DNA of 43,159 nt from Bacillus sp. AFS015802 (GTDB lineage Bacteria > Bacillota > Bacilli > Bacillales > Bacillaceae_B): contig NZ_NTUP01000006.1 in NCBI RefSeq assembly GCF_002561455.1, positions 1,181-44,339 on the forward strand. The letters are read 5' to 3'. The position numbers and the translations under genes are program-made. This document shows positions 42,915 to 43,159 of the stretch, piece after piece. Under the pieces are notes generated by a model. That model worked only from the letters and a program-made list of their open reading frames with translations, made no database searches and had not been told where the DNA came from. The first letter of the stretch is position 1. Each line of letters opens with the position of its first letter.

Positions 42915-43133
42915 ATGAAAAAGACAAAACGTATGGAAATCCTCTTTCTCCCTACCGAAAGAGGAACGGTTAAAGTGTATGTATTCGGCTTTAAATCTCC
43001 TCGATCTTTAGGACAGGTAGTTGTTTCATATAATGATGTTTCAGTTGAAGCAAAAGGATATAAGAGAAATAAAACCATTATTAAAGCGCTCGCTCAATTA
43101 CACGATCTCATCGTGAATAATCCGGATGGTTAG
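42915..43133 (+). CDS. hypothetical small protein
   Basis: 72 aa, basic, likely beta-rich: KRMEILFLPTERGTVKVYVF, then LGQVVVSYNDVSVEAKGYKR and a helical end. Not recognised; it is not YkuJ. Ribosome binding site GAAGGAGAGG and the promoter at 42791-42819 support a real gene. Confidence 0.72.
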   Translation: MKKTKRMEILFLPTERGTVKVYVFGFKSPRSLGQVVVSYNDVSVEAKGYKRNKTIIKALAQLHDLIVNNPDG

Positions 43134-43159
43134 CCTTTCAGACTGATTTTTAAGAAAAT

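Noticed and set aside
1..43159. CRISPR arrays, tRNA or rRNA genes, transposases, prophage or defence islands
   Set aside because: None seen by eye: no regularly spaced repeats, no rRNA signature, no transposase or phage protein among the frames. tRNA genes could be missed without a structure scan.

Overview
This window looks like the chromosome of a low-GC, endospore-forming Bacillaceae species (Bacillus, Rossellomorea or a close relative). The evidence is a KinE-type sporulation kinase, two Spo0E-like phosphatases, a YkvT cortex-lytic-type hydrolase, S-box and preQ1 riboswitches, and gene order. From ykrP-kinE-ogt through the methionine-salvage cluster, spo0E, mhqR, ykvI, ykvS/ykvT, ptsHI, patA, queCDE and cheV-ykyB, the order follows one B. 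subtilis chromosome arm (kinE to ykyB) with losses and insertions. The taxonomic call is inference from recalled synteny and family resemblance; no search was run.

Layout. 1-6 kb: a B12-binding-type radical SAM protein and an acyltransferase (minus), then kinE and ogt (plus). 6-6.7 kb: an ArsR/DUF2087 regulator behind a striking nested palindromic operator. 6.7-14.8 kb: a complete methionine-salvage locus, with mtnK-mtnA and mtnU on the minus strand and mtnE, then mtnW-X-B-D, on the plus strand. Two SAM riboswitches control mtnKA and mtnWXBD. Together these recycle methylthioribose to the 2-oxo acid precursor of methionine. 14.9-16.5 kb: spo0E, mhqR and a 0.5 kb non-coding block with two inverted copies of a GC-rich repeat. 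16.5-24 kb: an M3 peptidase, the YkvI transporter, a DUF2254 membrane protein, small proteins, YkvT, a second Spo0E-like protein and an SDR oxidoreductase.

24-29.3 kb: two modules that sit elsewhere in B. subtilis, a MoxR/DUF58/DUF4129 operon and a FetAB-type ABC exporter. 29.5-31.6 kb: ptsH-ptsI without ptsG. 31.6-36 kb: a GNAT protein with a cre-like site over its promoter, a SASP-like small protein, patA, a CorA transporter and an HD hydrolase. 36-38 kb: a preQ1 riboswitch and queC-D-E without queF. 38-43 kb: cheV behind a sigma-D-type promoter, ykyB, a Pro/Tyr/Gly-rich protein, a PAS-GGDEF-EAL c-di-GMP enzyme and a small unknown protein.

Most of the window is ordinary chromosomal core. 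The least explained items are the nested operator at 6013-6058, the inverted repeat pair at 15912-16432, a 22-codon membrane peptide whose Shine-Dalgarno lies in a hairpin (23703-23816), and an orphan terminator ahead of the MoxR operon. No rRNA, tRNA, CRISPR array, transposase or prophage gene was seen.
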